Shown here: positions 8,460 through 16,356 of the stretch, piece by piece
How positions within the stretch are numbered: position 1 is the stretch's first letter
How the letters are laid out: each line of letters begins with the position of its first letter
Source of the DNA: CAYWRO01 sp964460345
GTDB taxonomy: Bacteria > Planctomycetota > Phycisphaerae > Phycisphaerales > UBA1924
Reading direction: 5' to 3'
DNA: 64,000 nucleotides
NCBI GenBank assembly: GCA_964460345.1
Contig: CAYWRO010000001.1
Location: 47,633-111,632 of the forward strand
Made by a program: the position numbers and the translations under genes
The notes under the pieces: generated by a model
Told to the model about the DNA's origin: nothing
What the model saw: the letters and a program-made list of their open reading frames with translations, nothing else
The model's database searches: none

Positions 8460-10019
8460 TCAGCGATCTCCGCGGTGCGCTTCATCCAGCCCGGGCACGT
8501 TCAGTTCAACGAATAGGACCGCCTGACCCGCCAGCGCACATTCGATCTCGCAAGCGATCAACTCGCTGTCCTTCCCTTTCACCTCCTCATCCGTGACCGT
8601 CAGCACAGGCCGTCCCCCCTCATCCGCAATGAGCCCATACCCGTTGGCAAGCACCACATCGCGCGCCTCCGCCCACCGCGAAACATCGATCCAGCACCGC
8701 CCGCCGTTGATCTCGAACGAGCACGCCCCCTCCGCCCCCACGAACCTCGGCTTCTTCACCTGCCGCGGCGTCCACACCTTCCCGCCCGCTCCCTCCACGA
8801 GCTCCGCAAACCTCGCCGCGATCTTCCGCGGCGGGTCATCCTTCTTGTACCCCTCGACCCTCCCCGGCAGCCCCGCGCACGCCCGCTGGATAATGTCCAC
8901 CGCCCGGTCCTCGCTGTTGCCCCCAAGTCGGATGACCGCCGGAACATCCAATCGCAGTTCGCGAAACGCCTTCGCCAGCCCGTACGCCGACCAGAACTGC
9001 TCCTGGCTCGCCACGCCCGAGCCCGACCCGAAATACCCGATAAGCCCCGGCTGGCTCAGGATGATCCGCGCCGCCCGGTACACCTTCGCGGCGGACGGGT
9101 TCCCGCTCGTGTCCGTGAAGTTCGCGATCGTAAATCCGCCTTTGCCGCCACCCAAGTCCGTAATCGCATCCATCGACATCATGGACCCGCCCCCGCCCGC
9201 CCCGTGAAACCCGATCAGCCCGAGCGACCCCGGTTCCGCCTCCGTGTGAAGCTGGGCAAAGTAGAACGTGCCACGATGGTCCGCCTGCTCCACCTGGTAG
9301 GCGATCCGCTCAAGGCGAGTGGGGGGGTGGTCCAGCTCCCGCGCGATCTCGATCCCCAACTCCGGATGCCGGAACACCGCGTAGTCATCGATCGTCACGC
9401 GGCAGTCCGCGGCCAGCACCTCGCCCCCCTTGGTCACGACCAGCGGGTTCACCTCCAGCGACCGCGCCTCGCACTCGCGCGCGGTCCGGAAGATCGCCCG
9501 GATCGCCTCCAGCACCTTCCCCCGCACCCCCTCCTCCAGCCCCGCCTCCCCGATCAGCCGCGCCAGCTCCCCTTCATCCGGCCCCTCCTTCACATCGCAC
9601 GCCACGCGCGCCACCGCCCCCGCGCGCTCCTCGATCCCCGAGCCCCCGGCAAGCGACACCAGCATCGCCGGCGCGCGAGCCCGGTCGTCAATGAACAGCG
9701 ACACGAACATCTCGCGCGCGATCGCGATCTTCTCCTCCACCAGCACCTGCTCGACCGGAAACGCCCCGACCCGCATCCCCAGCAGCCGGGCCGCGTGTCC
9801 CGCCGCCTCCTCCGGCGTGTCCGCAAACGCAACCCCCCCGATCGCCGCCCGCCCCGTCGTCCATGCCTGGATCTTCAGGACCACCCCGCCCGCCGGCCCA
9901 ACGATCTCAGCCGCGGCAGCCCGGGCCTCCTCGGGCGAACCCGCGACGCGACCCCGCGGCGAAGCCAGCCCACGTTCCCGGAGCAGCCGCTTTCCTTCGT
10001 ACTCATGCAGTCTGGCCAT
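8460..10019 (-). CDS. SucC-like ATP-grasp CoA ligase beta subunit, long form
   Basis: About 519 residues, longer than SucC (about 390). It has the N-terminal ATP-grasp start MARLHEYEGKRLLRERG, the metal-binding stretch ARSLEVNPLVV, and a ligase core GLIGFHGAGGGGSMMSMD, then NFTDTSGNPSAAKVYRA and DVPAVIRLGGNSEDRA, corresponding to the Gly-rich and VRLEGTN motifs of SucC. A further C-terminal region of about 110 residues follows. The ATG at 10019 is used because the in-frame upstream extension lacks family character. It is first in an operon with the SucD-like gene. The extra length recalls citryl-CoA synthetase or ATP-citrate lyase large subunits, but the citrate site cannot be verified by eye. 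Confidence 0.82.
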   Translation of the reverse strand: MARLHEYEGKRLLRERGLASPRGRVAGSPEEARAAAAEIVGPAGGVVLKIQAWTTGRAAIGGVAFADTPEEAAGHAARLLGMRVGAFPVEQVLVEEKIAIAREMFVSLFIDDRARAPAMLVSLAGGSGIEERAGAVARVACDVKEGPDEGELARLIGEAGLEEGVRGKVLEAIRAIFRTARECEARSLEVNPLVVTKGGEVLAADCRVTIDDYAVFRHPELGIEIARELDHPPTRLERIAYQVEQADHRGTFYFAQLHTEAEPGSLGLIGFHGAGGGGSMMSMDAITDLGGGKGGFTIANFTDTSGNPSAAKVYRAARIILSQPGLIGYFGSGSGVASQEQFWSAYGLAKAFRELRLDVPAVIRLGGNSEDRAVDIIQRACAGLPGRVEGYKKDDPPRKIAARFAELVEGAGGKVWTPRQVKKPRFVGAEGACSFEINGGRCWIDVSRWAEARDVVLANGYGLIADEGGRPVLTVTDEEVKGKDSELIACEIECALAGQAVLFVELNVPGLDEAHRGDR

Positions 10020-10111
10020 AGGCGGCCAGTTTAGCAGAATGTGGGTCCGAGAACTGTTCGCGCCAAACCGATCGCTCGCCGGGAAAACCACCTGAAGTGG
10101 GCACAAACGGG

Positions 10112-10139
10112 TTGCCCCGCCGAAAGAAGGGCTTACACT
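10112..10139 (+). promoter_or_regulatory. Candidate sigma-70-type promoter
   Basis: TTGCCC and TACACT separated by 16 bases, about 45 bases upstream of the exported-protein ATG at 10186 and 93 bases from the divergent SucC-like start. The match is fair, not strong. Confidence 0.35.
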
Positions 10140-10185
10140 TGGCCTGCAACACGGGCCCACCCCTCTAGCCCAAGAGAGAGTAAAA

Positions 10186-10923
10186 ATGCGTTATCTGTTG
10201 AGTTTCGCCGCGGCTGGCATGCTTGCCTCGTCTGCCCTTGGATCCATCGTCATCGATTTCGAGACCGATGATGACATGGTCACGCCTTTGGCCAACGGCC
10301 AGATCGTGTCCGGTGGGGCGGCCTTCGGCACGCACTTCACGATCTCGACCATCGGGTCACGGCAACTCGGCGCCCTGGTTTTCGATTCATCGCCGACTGG
10401 CCCGAACGCCGGCGGTCCCGATCCCGACCTGCTTGTCAATCTCGGCAACATTCTGATCATGCAGGATGACTCGCGCCCGGCCCAGACGGTGCCTGGCTTC
10501 TTCGATCGTCCGGACGACGCCAATCTGGGCGGCACGATCGTCTTCGACTTCACTTCGCCGATCCAACTGCTCTCCGTCGACCTTGTCGACGTCAACGGCA
10601 ACGGTCCGGTGGACCTGCTCCTCATCGACGGCGCCGGTCTGCAGCGGACGTACCACGTTCCGAAGCACTGGACGTTTGATCCGACCGTCAGCCCCAACGG
10701 TTACGACACGCTCGACTTCACGTCCCTGTTGCCGCAAACCGGCGAGGGCGGCGGCACCGCCACCGCAGCCGAGGACGCGGGCTTCAACCCCTTCAACGTC
10801 GTGCGTCTCGAAGTCGACTTCTCAGGTTCGGGAGGCATGGACAATCTGGTCTTCGTGCCCGCGCCGAACGCAGCGCTGCTCATTGCCGCCGGCGGCCTCT
10901 TCGCCGCACGCCGGCGCCGGTGA
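10186..10923 (+). CDS. Exported protein with PEP-CTERM-like sorting tail
   Basis: A 245-residue secreted protein. A signal peptide (LLSFAAAGMLASSALG) is followed by a beta-rich body of unknown function. The C-terminus reads VPAPNAALLIAAGGLFAARRRR: a short Pro-Ala motif, a membrane helix and an Arg cluster, the layout of PEP-CTERM-class sorting signals that are cut by exosortase-type enzymes. The ATG follows AGAGAG. No exosortase gene is in the window. A hairpin terminator lies 32 bases after the stop. Confidence 0.85.
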   Translation: MRYLLSFAAAGMLASSALGSIVIDFETDDDMVTPLANGQIVSGGAAFGTHFTISTIGSRQLGALVFDSSPTGPNAGGPDPDLLVNLGNILIMQDDSRPAQTVPGFFDRPDDANLGGTIVFDFTSPIQLLSVDLVDVNGNGPVDLLLIDGAGLQRTYHVPKHWTFDPTVSPNGYDTLDFTSLLPQTGEGGGTATAAEDAGFNPFNVVRLEVDFSGSGGMDNLVFVPAPNAALLIAAGGLFAARRRR

Positions 10924-10954
10924 CCTACACGAGACCATCGCAAGCATCCTCACG

Positions 10955-10980
10955 CGGGCGGCGTCTTCAGACGCCGCCCG
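10955..10980 (+). terminator. Hairpin terminator after the exported-protein gene
   Basis: A perfect inverted repeat, CGGGCGGCGTCT, then TC, then its complement, followed by a weakly T-rich stretch (TTCTCGTT). It sits 32 bases beyond the stop at 10923. The rest of the 306-base gap to 11229 shows no further gene or motif that I can support. Confidence 0.65.
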
Positions 10981-11229
10981 TTCTCGTTGGTTCACAAAAC
11001 GCCTCGCGATTCCGATCGCATTGGTGCTCCCCGCGCCGAAGCACCCATAGCACGCGCACGCACCCGCAGCACTCGCGGTGTCCATTGCGCCCACTCAGCC
11101 GGGATTGAGTCGCATGGACGTGCGGAGTGAATCCCTATTTGCCCTGTTCTCATGGTCCCTTACCGCCTGTGCTTTACGCTCCAAATGGAGGGACAAGCGC
11201 TTCAAAGTCGAGTCTGTGCGGAGCAAACC

Positions 11230-11772
11230 ATGAGGCATTCATTCGCATGCGCCGTCGTTCTCATCGCTGCGTTCGCCGCCCCAGCCGGCCTGGCCGGCCG
11301 ATCCGGCAATCCGCATCGCGACTGCCTGCAGTCACAGGCGCGAGCTGACATCTTCGACGCCGCCGGTCGCCCCTTGGCGCAGCGCTCACCACGATTCGAC
11401 TTCGGGGAAGGCTTTGACCCACAACGGATCAGCCTGGTCGATCCAGAGCAGCCCGGCCCTGCCGTCATTACGCTCATCGACGCCGCGGGCTTCACCTGCA
11501 CATTCGAACTCGAACAGCCGATCGATACGATCGCCATTTATGGCGCGACGCCCGGCGACCTGTTCACGGTCGCGGCGCGGACGCCAAGCGAAGCGGACGG
11601 CATCTTCACACCAGCGCTGAACGCAGCCGGCGCAGGGGACGACGCCATGCGGCTCGACCTGAATCTTGCCGCGGCGTCACCGCCCGAAACGGTTCCCTTC
11701 ATCCCCGCACCGGGCAGCGCGCTGCTGGCCGTCTTTGGAGCCGCTGCAGTCGCCTATCGCCGCAAGCGCTGA
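11230..11772 (+). CDS. Exported protein with PEP-CTERM-like sorting tail (second)
   Basis: About 180 residues. A signal peptide (MRHSFACAVVLIAAFAAPAGLAG) leads into a short beta-rich domain with no recognised family. The end, FIPAPGSALLAVFGAAAVAYRRKR, has the PAPG motif, a hydrophobic helix and a basic tail, like the neighbour at 10186-10923. The ATG at 11230 was chosen because the in-frame extension to 11152 places non-signal sequence before the signal peptide. The two genes probably share a sorting pathway but differ in sequence. The 3-prime end converges on the FmdB-type gene with 27 bases between. Confidence 0.78.
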   Translation: MRHSFACAVVLIAAFAAPAGLAGRSGNPHRDCLQSQARADIFDAAGRPLAQRSPRFDFGEGFDPQRISLVDPEQPGPAVITLIDAAGFTCTFELEQPIDTIAIYGATPGDLFTVAARTPSEADGIFTPALNAAGAGDDAMRLDLNLAAASPPETVPFIPAPGSALLAVFGAAAVAYRRKR

Positions 11773-11799
11773 ACCAGGACCAGCCCGGTGCCTGCGCCT

Positions 11800-12138
11800 T
11801 CACGCGCCTGCCGCGGCCCCGCTGGCCTTCTTCGCCCCGGAGTCTTTCGAGCTCTTCTCGCTGCTGCTCCTATCCGACCCGCTGCCAGCAGACTTCGTCT
11901 CGCTGCCGGAGCTTGAGCCGTTCTTGTCGGCCGCTGCCGCCTTCTTGTAGCTCTCAGAGCGGTAGTCCGTCTGGTAGAACCCGCTTCCCTTGAAGATGAC
12001 GGCCCCACCGGTTCCGATCATCCGCTCCAGCGCATTCTTGCCGCACGCCGGGCACTTGCGCCTCGGCGCTTCGGTCATCGAATGGAAAATGTCCGTCTGC
12101 TTCCCGCACGACTTGCACCGGTACTCGTACGTCGGCAC
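11800..12138 (-). CDS. FmdB-type zinc-ribbon protein
   Basis: 112 residues. The N-terminus MPTYEYRCKSCGK and then RRKCPACGK form a CxxC...CxxC zinc ribbon (Cys8, 11, 29, 32) followed by a Gly-rich patch (MIGTGGAVIFKGSGFY), the standard FmdB putative regulatory domain. The last 50 residues are a Ser/Lys/Ala-rich disordered tail. It is the last gene of the chaperone cluster, with 3 bases between it and grpE. The molecular role of the family is not settled; the position suggests a part in protein folding or translation. Confidence 0.9.
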   Translation of the reverse strand: MPTYEYRCKSCGKQTDIFHSMTEAPRRKCPACGKNALERMIGTGGAVIFKGSGFYQTDYRSESYKKAAAADKNGSSSGSETKSAGSGSDRSSSEKSSKDSGAKKASGAAAGA

Positions 12139-12141
12139 AGA

Positions 12142-12729
12142 TCAATCCTCCTTGCCCGGCGCCACCGCAACCTTCGCCGGGCGAACAACACGATTGTCCA
12201 GCGTGTAACCGGACTGCATAACCATTGAGATGTGCCCGGGCGGCACGCCTTCCGCGGCGTGCTTCATCATCGCCTCGTGCACATTCGGGTCAAAGTCATC
12301 GCCTGGCTTCGGCGCGATCAAGCCGACCCCTTGTGTTTCCAACGCCCGCAGGAGGGATGCGTGGATTACCTTCACGCCCTCCATCACCTGACGAGAGGCC
12401 TCATCCGGCGTCTCCACGGCCAGGGCCATGTCGAAGTTGTCCAGCACCGGCACGATGCTCATCAGCACGGAGGCGGCGCCCTGGCGCTTCGCCTCCTGCT
12501 CGCTCTGCACCGCCCGCCGGCGGAAATTCTCCAGGTCCGCGGCGGCGCGCTTCCAGCGCTCCTGTGCCTCGTTGAGCCGCTCCTGCAGCGCGTTCAACTC
12601 GCCCTGCAGCGCATCGATCATCTCCTGCTCGGAGGTGTCGATGGACAGCTCTTCGCGATCCTGGAGAGAATCCCCGCCCTCGTGGCGGCGTGCTTCGTCC
12701 CGCTCGTCCGCCCGTGTGTTCTTGCTCAT
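12142..12729 (-). CDS. grpE: Nucleotide exchange factor GrpE
   Basis: 195 residues. An acidic N-terminal region is followed by a long coiled coil (about residues 35-85) with the family core WKRAAADLENFRRRA, then VPVLDNFDMAL and the C-terminal beta domain ending VVRPAKVAVAPG. GrpE releases ADP from DnaK so that the DnaK/DnaJ cycle can turn over. The gene follows dnaJ with a 9-base gap on the same strand. No dnaK is in the window. Confidence 0.96.
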   Translation of the reverse strand: MSKNTRADERDEARRHEGGDSLQDREELSIDTSEQEMIDALQGELNALQERLNEAQERWKRAAADLENFRRRAVQSEQEAKRQGAASVLMSIVPVLDNFDMALAVETPDEASRQVMEGVKVIHASLLRALETQGVGLIAPKPGDDFDPNVHEAMMKHAAEGVPPGHISMVMQSGYTLDNRVVRPAKVAVAPGKED

Positions 12730-12738
12730 GACTATCCC

Positions 12739-13887
12739 TTACGAGAGTACGTCCTTGATCTTCTTCCAGAACCCCTGCGACTCCGGCAGAACATCGTGGT
12801 TTTCCGTCTTCGCAAACTCCCGCAGCAGCCGTTCCTGCTCCTGGCTCATCTTCTTCGGAATCTCAATCTTCGTGACAATCACAAGGTCGCCGCGCCTCTG
12901 CGCGCCCAGCACCGGCATTCCCTTGCCCGGCACCTTGAAGACCTTGCCGTGCTGCGTCGCACGCGGGATCGTGAGTTGCTCACTGCCTTCCAGCGTCGGC
13001 ACCTCCACGTTCGCCCCGAGGGCCGCCTGCGTGAACGAGATCGGCATCTCCAAGACGAGGTGATCCCCCTCGCGCCGGAAGAGATCGTGCGGTTTCACAC
13101 GCACCACAACGTGCAGGTCGCCCCGCACGCCGCTCCCGTTCGCCGCTGCCTCCAGCGCTGGCGGCTCGCCCTCGCCCCGGACACGCACTGCCTGGCCGTC
13201 GTGGATCCCCGCCGGAATCCGCACCGACAGCGCACGCTGCTTGGGCATCCGTCCCTTGCCGCGGCACGTCGGGCAGAAGTCGGTCACGACCACGCCGCGT
13301 CCCGCGCACGCCGGGCAGGCGGTCACAATCCGGAACATTCCGCCAAGCCCCGCCTGTTGCACGCGGCCCTGGCCGCCGCACGTGCGGCACTTTTCCGGCA
13401 CCGTCCCCGGCTTGGCGCCCGATCCGCCGCAGCCGTCGCAGATATCCATCCGCGTGAACTCGACCTCGCGTTCGCACCCGGTGAGCACGTCCTTGAGTTC
13501 GATGACGACTTCCGTTTCAAGGTCGTACCCGCGCGCCATCCCCGGCCCGCGCCCTCCCCGTCCGCCGCCCATCCCCGCGCCGCCGAAGATCTCCGAGAAC
13601 ATCGAGAAGATGTCCTCGACGTTCATGCGCGAGAAATCATGCCCCGCCGCGCCAGCCCCGCGCACGCCCTCGTGTCCGAAACGGTCGTACCGCGCCCGCT
13701 TCTGCGGATCGGAAAGCACCTCGTACGCCTCGGCGCACTCCTTGAACTTCTGCTCCGCCTCCGGATCGTCGGGGTTGCGATCCGGGTGGTACTTCATCGC
13801 CAGCCGCCGATACGCGCGCTTGATCTCCTCGCCGTCCGCGGTCTTCTCGACGCTGAGAATTTCGTAGTAGTCGCGTGTCGTCGGCAT
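12739..13887 (-). CDS. dnaJ: Chaperone protein DnaJ
   Basis: 382 residues with the full type I layout: J domain (1-70) with HPD at 34-36, a Gly/Phe-rich linker containing FGGAGMGGGRGG (about 100-118), four CxxCxGxG zinc modules beginning at about 150, 167, 191 and 205, then the C-terminal substrate-binding domain. DnaJ stimulates DnaK ATPase and delivers clients. The ATG at 13887 gives the standard MPTTRDYYEIL N-terminus; the open frame extends 22 codons upstream but without family character. It lies between groEL2 and grpE. Confidence 0.97.
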   Translation of the reverse strand: MPTTRDYYEILSVEKTADGEEIKRAYRRLAMKYHPDRNPDDPEAEQKFKECAEAYEVLSDPQKRARYDRFGHEGVRGAGAAGHDFSRMNVEDIFSMFSEIFGGAGMGGGRGGRGPGMARGYDLETEVVIELKDVLTGCEREVEFTRMDICDGCGGSGAKPGTVPEKCRTCGGQGRVQQAGLGGMFRIVTACPACAGRGVVVTDFCPTCRGKGRMPKQRALSVRIPAGIHDGQAVRVRGEGEPPALEAAANGSGVRGDLHVVVRVKPHDLFRREGDHLVLEMPISFTQAALGANVEVPTLEGSEQLTIPRATQHGKVFKVPGKGMPVLGAQRRGDLVIVTKIEIPKKMSQEQERLLREFAKTENHDVLPESQGFWKKIKDVLS

Positions 13888-13914
13888 GAAGAAACTCGAT
13901 TCCCGATCAAGAAT

Positions 13915-13945
13915 CGAGCCCGCGGACGTTCCCATCCGGGGCTCG
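13915..13945 (-). promoter_or_regulatory. Hairpin between groEL2 and dnaJ
   Basis: An 11-bp stem with one bulged base (arms CGAGCCC...CGGA and TCCG...GGGCTCG) in the 96-base gap between the groEL2 stop and the dnaJ start. It has no T-run. It could be a processing or attenuation element that sets the groEL2 to dnaJ ratio. Confidence 0.4.
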
Positions 13946-13983
13946 CAGTACACAACGATATCGGCGGCCGCGCCGCCGCGGCG

Positions 13984-15597
13984 TCAGTTCACGGCCCCGA
14001 CGGCCGCTTCCTTGTCCTCCTTGAGGTCCGTGATCAGCACGTCGGTCGTCAGCATCAGCCCCGCCACAGACGCCGCGTTCACCAGTGCAGTTCGCGCGAC
14101 CAGGGCTGGATCGATGATCCCCGCCGCGATCAGGTCCTCGTACTCGCCCGTGGAGGCGTTCAGGCCGTAGCCGCCCTTGCCTTCCTTGATCGTCTCGACG
14201 GCCAGGTCGCCGTCGTAGCCGCTGTTGTGGGCGATCTGCCAGGCGCACGCCTCAACCGCCTTGGAGACGATGTCGAAGCCCAGCTTCTCATCGCCCTTAG
14301 CGTCCTTCCTGGCGGCCTCAATCGCCGGCTGGGTGCGCAGGAGCGCCACGCCGCCGCCGACCACGTACCCCTCCTTGGCCGCCGCGCGGGTGGCGTGCAG
14401 GGCGTCGTCGACGCGGTCCTTCTTCTCCTTGGCCTCGATCTCGGTTGCCGCGCCGACGTTGATGATCGCCACGCCGCTGGTCAGCTTCGCGTAGCGCTCC
14501 ATCAGCTTCTCGCGGTCGTAGTCGCTGGTGGACTTGTCGTGCTGGGCCTTGATCTGCTCTGCACGGGCCTTGATGTCCGCCTTCTTGCCGGCGCCCTCAA
14601 TGATCGTCGTGTCGTCCTTCGTGACGACGACTTTCTTAGCGCGGCCTAGCTCGTTCAGTTCGATCGACTCCAGCGAGCGGCCGATGTCCTCAGAGAAGAA
14701 CGTCCCGCCCGTGAGCACGCCGATGTCGCCGAGCATCGCCTTGCGGCGGTCGCCGAAGCCAGGCGCCTTGACGGCGCAGATCTTCAGCGTGCCGCGGAGA
14801 CGGTTGACGACGAGCGCCGCCAGGGCCTCGTTCTCGATGTCTTCCGCGATGATCAGCAGCGGCTTGTCGGACGCGGCCACGCGGTTGAGCAGCGGCAGGA
14901 AATCCGTCAGATTGCTGATCTTCTTCTCATGAATCAGGATCAGGCAGTCTTCCAGCACCGCCTCGCCCGTCTTCGGGTCCGTCATGAAGTACGGCGAGAT
15001 GTATCCCTTGTCGAACTGCATCCCCTCGACGTACTCGAGCGTGGTCTCGGCGCTCTTGCCGTCCTCGACCTCGACGACGCCCTCAGCGCCGACGCGGTCG
15101 ATCGCCTCGGCGATCAGCTCGCCGATCTGCGCATCGTGGTTCGCGCTGACCGTCGCGACCTTCTTATAGTCCGCCTTGCCCTTGCACTTGATCGCCATCT
15201 TCTCAATGGCCTCGCTGGCCGCGGCCGCCGCGGCGTTGATCCCGCGCTGGAGCTGCACCGGGTTCACGCCGGTGGACAGGTGCCGCAGGCCCTCGGTGAA
15301 GATCGCCTCGGCCAGCACGGTCGCGGCGGTGGTGCCGTCGCCCGCCTTGTCGTTGGTCTTCTTGGCCACCTCGTTGACCATCTTCGCGCCCATGGAGCGG
15401 AAGGGATCGGGCAGCGAGACTTCCTTTGAGACGCTCACGCCGTCCTTGGTGACGCTCGGACCGCCGTAGGACTTCTGCAAAATGACGTTGCGCCCGGTGG
15501 GGCCCATGGTGACCTTGACCGCCCGGGCCAGGTCCGCCACGCCCTTCTTCATCTCCACCAGGGCGTTGGTGTCGAACATGATCTGCTTTGTTGCCAT
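13984..15597 (-). CDS. groL: Chaperonin GroEL, paralogue 2
   Basis: 537 residues, full-length. ATP-site motifs are intact: MGPTGRNVILQKSYGGPSVTKDG near the N-terminus, GDGTTAATVLAE, and VGGGVALL near residue 410. It ends in KEDKEAAVGAVN and lacks the Gly-Met-rich tail of typical GroEL and of paralogue 1. Identity with paralogue 1 appears moderate, so it is an old duplication. Unlike the first copy, it has no Lys-rich insert near 430. The ATG at 15597 gives the standard MATKQIMFD start. A tail-less GroEL may have different clients or cage behaviour. It lies downstream of the four-helix gene. Confidence 0.95.
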   Translation of the reverse strand: MATKQIMFDTNALVEMKKGVADLARAVKVTMGPTGRNVILQKSYGGPSVTKDGVSVSKEVSLPDPFRSMGAKMVNEVAKKTNDKAGDGTTAATVLAEAIFTEGLRHLSTGVNPVQLQRGINAAAAAASEAIEKMAIKCKGKADYKKVATVSANHDAQIGELIAEAIDRVGAEGVVEVEDGKSAETTLEYVEGMQFDKGYISPYFMTDPKTGEAVLEDCLILIHEKKISNLTDFLPLLNRVAASDKPLLIIAEDIENEALAALVVNRLRGTLKICAVKAPGFGDRRKAMLGDIGVLTGGTFFSEDIGRSLESIELNELGRAKKVVVTKDDTTIIEGAGKKADIKARAEQIKAQHDKSTSDYDREKLMERYAKLTSGVAIINVGAATEIEAKEKKDRVDDALHATRAAAKEGYVVGGGVALLRTQPAIEAARKDAKGDEKLGFDIVSKAVEACAWQIAHNSGYDGDLAVETIKEGKGGYGLNASTGEYEDLIAAGIIDPALVARTALVNAASVAGLMLTTDVLITDLKEDKEAAVGAVN

Positions 15598-15612
15598 TGT
15601 TGAATCCTCTTG

Positions 15613-15641
15613 GGCACTAGGCACCAGGCATTAGGCACTGG
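15613..15641. repeat. Short-word filler repeat, AGGCACTAGGCA class
   Basis: Four degenerate tandem copies of a 7-8 base word (GGCACTA, GGCACCA, GGCATTA, GGCACTG) fill the gap between the groEL2 start and the stop of the four-helix-bundle gene. Related words occur at 16021-16047. Confidence 0.65.
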
Positions 15642-16008
15642 CGCCGTGCGACTCAATGCTCTTGATCAGGCCGGCGAGCAGACGACCGACTTCGTCGACC
15701 TGCGCGGCTACGTTGGTGTGGTTCTGGTCCGACATAAACGCCAACTTCGCTGCAAAGAGAAGTTGTGTATCGATTTCGTACAGAGCGCCGCGCGAGACGC
15801 GAAGAAATCGCAGGTAGTCGGCCGTGGAACCACGGCCATAGCCCTCAGCGATGTTGCTTGCGATCGAGACGGCTCCGCGGCGCAACTGGCTCGTCAATCC
15901 AAACCGCTCCGAGTCGGGAAAATCCTGCGTGAGGTGATAGATCTCCAGCCCGAGGGCAAATGCCTTCTGCCAAGCGATCAAGTCTCGGAACGATCGGATA
16001 TCGCCCAT
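15631..16008 (-). CDS. Four-helix-bundle protein (S23/IVS type)
   Basis: 125 residues of the four-helix-bundle family first named for proteins in 23S rRNA intervening sequences. Typical motifs are FRDLIAWQKAFALGLEIYHLT, GLTSQLRRGAVSIASNIAEGYGRGS and YLRFLRVSRGALYEIDTQL. The family forms small pentameric helical bundles and its function is unknown. It is inserted inside the chaperone cluster, between groES and groEL2, and both of its flanks carry short-word filler repeats, as if it came in as a separate unit. Translation start is ATG at 16008. Confidence 0.92.
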   Translation of the reverse strand: MGDIRSFRDLIAWQKAFALGLEIYHLTQDFPDSERFGLTSQLRRGAVSIASNIAEGYGRGSTADYLRFLRVSRGALYEIDTQLLFAAKLAFMSDQNHTNVAAQVDEVGRLLAGLIKSIESHGASA

Positions 16009-16020
16009 AGGGCTCCTCCT

Positions 16021-16047
16021 GATGCCGGATGCCCAATGCCTGTTGCC
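16021..16047. repeat. Short-word filler repeat, GATGCC class
   Basis: GATGCCGGATGCCCAATGCC with a further degenerate copy, in the 42-base gap between the groES stop and the four-helix-bundle start. It resembles the filler on the other side of that gene. Confidence 0.5.
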
Positions 16048-16050
16048 TTC

Positions 16051-16338
16051 CTACCCGATGATCCCCAGCAGCTCCGACTCGCGCAGGAGCAGGTGCTTCT
16101 CGCCCTTGAGCTCGATTTCCGACCCGGCGTAGCGCGAGTAGACGACGGTGTCGCCCTTGCTGACGCTCATGGCGGCGCGCTTGCCGTTCTCCAGGCGGGC
16201 CCCCGGCCCGACGGCGACCACCGTCCCCTGGATCGGGCGCTCCTTGGCGGTCTCCGGCAGGTAGATGCCGGAGGCGGTCATGGTTTCGGCCTCAATGGGC
16301 TTGACGAGAATGCGATCTTCGAGTGGCTTGACGGCCAT
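16051..16338 (-). CDS. groS: Co-chaperonin GroES
   Basis: 95 residues, the usual length. The start VKPLEDRILVKPIEAE and the mobile loop TASGIYLPETAKERPIQG that contacts GroEL are intact, as are VVAVGPGA and the C-terminal LLRESELLGIIG. It caps the GroEL chamber. It is separated from groEL1 by one small unknown gene and from groEL2 by the four-helix gene, an unusual order because groES normally directly precedes groEL. The start ATG has GGAG about seven bases upstream. Confidence 0.97.
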   Translation of the reverse strand: MAVKPLEDRILVKPIEAETMTASGIYLPETAKERPIQGTVVAVGPGARLENGKRAAMSVSKGDTVVYSRYAGSEIELKGEKHLLLRESELLGIIG

Positions 16339-16356
16339 AGTTGTTTCTCCTTCGGC

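Noticed and set aside
12232..14649. Plus-strand open frame of about 805 codons over grpE, dnaJ and groEL2
   Set aside because: It is antisense to three certain genes, is His/Arg-rich without motifs, and arises from the strong codon bias of the real genes.
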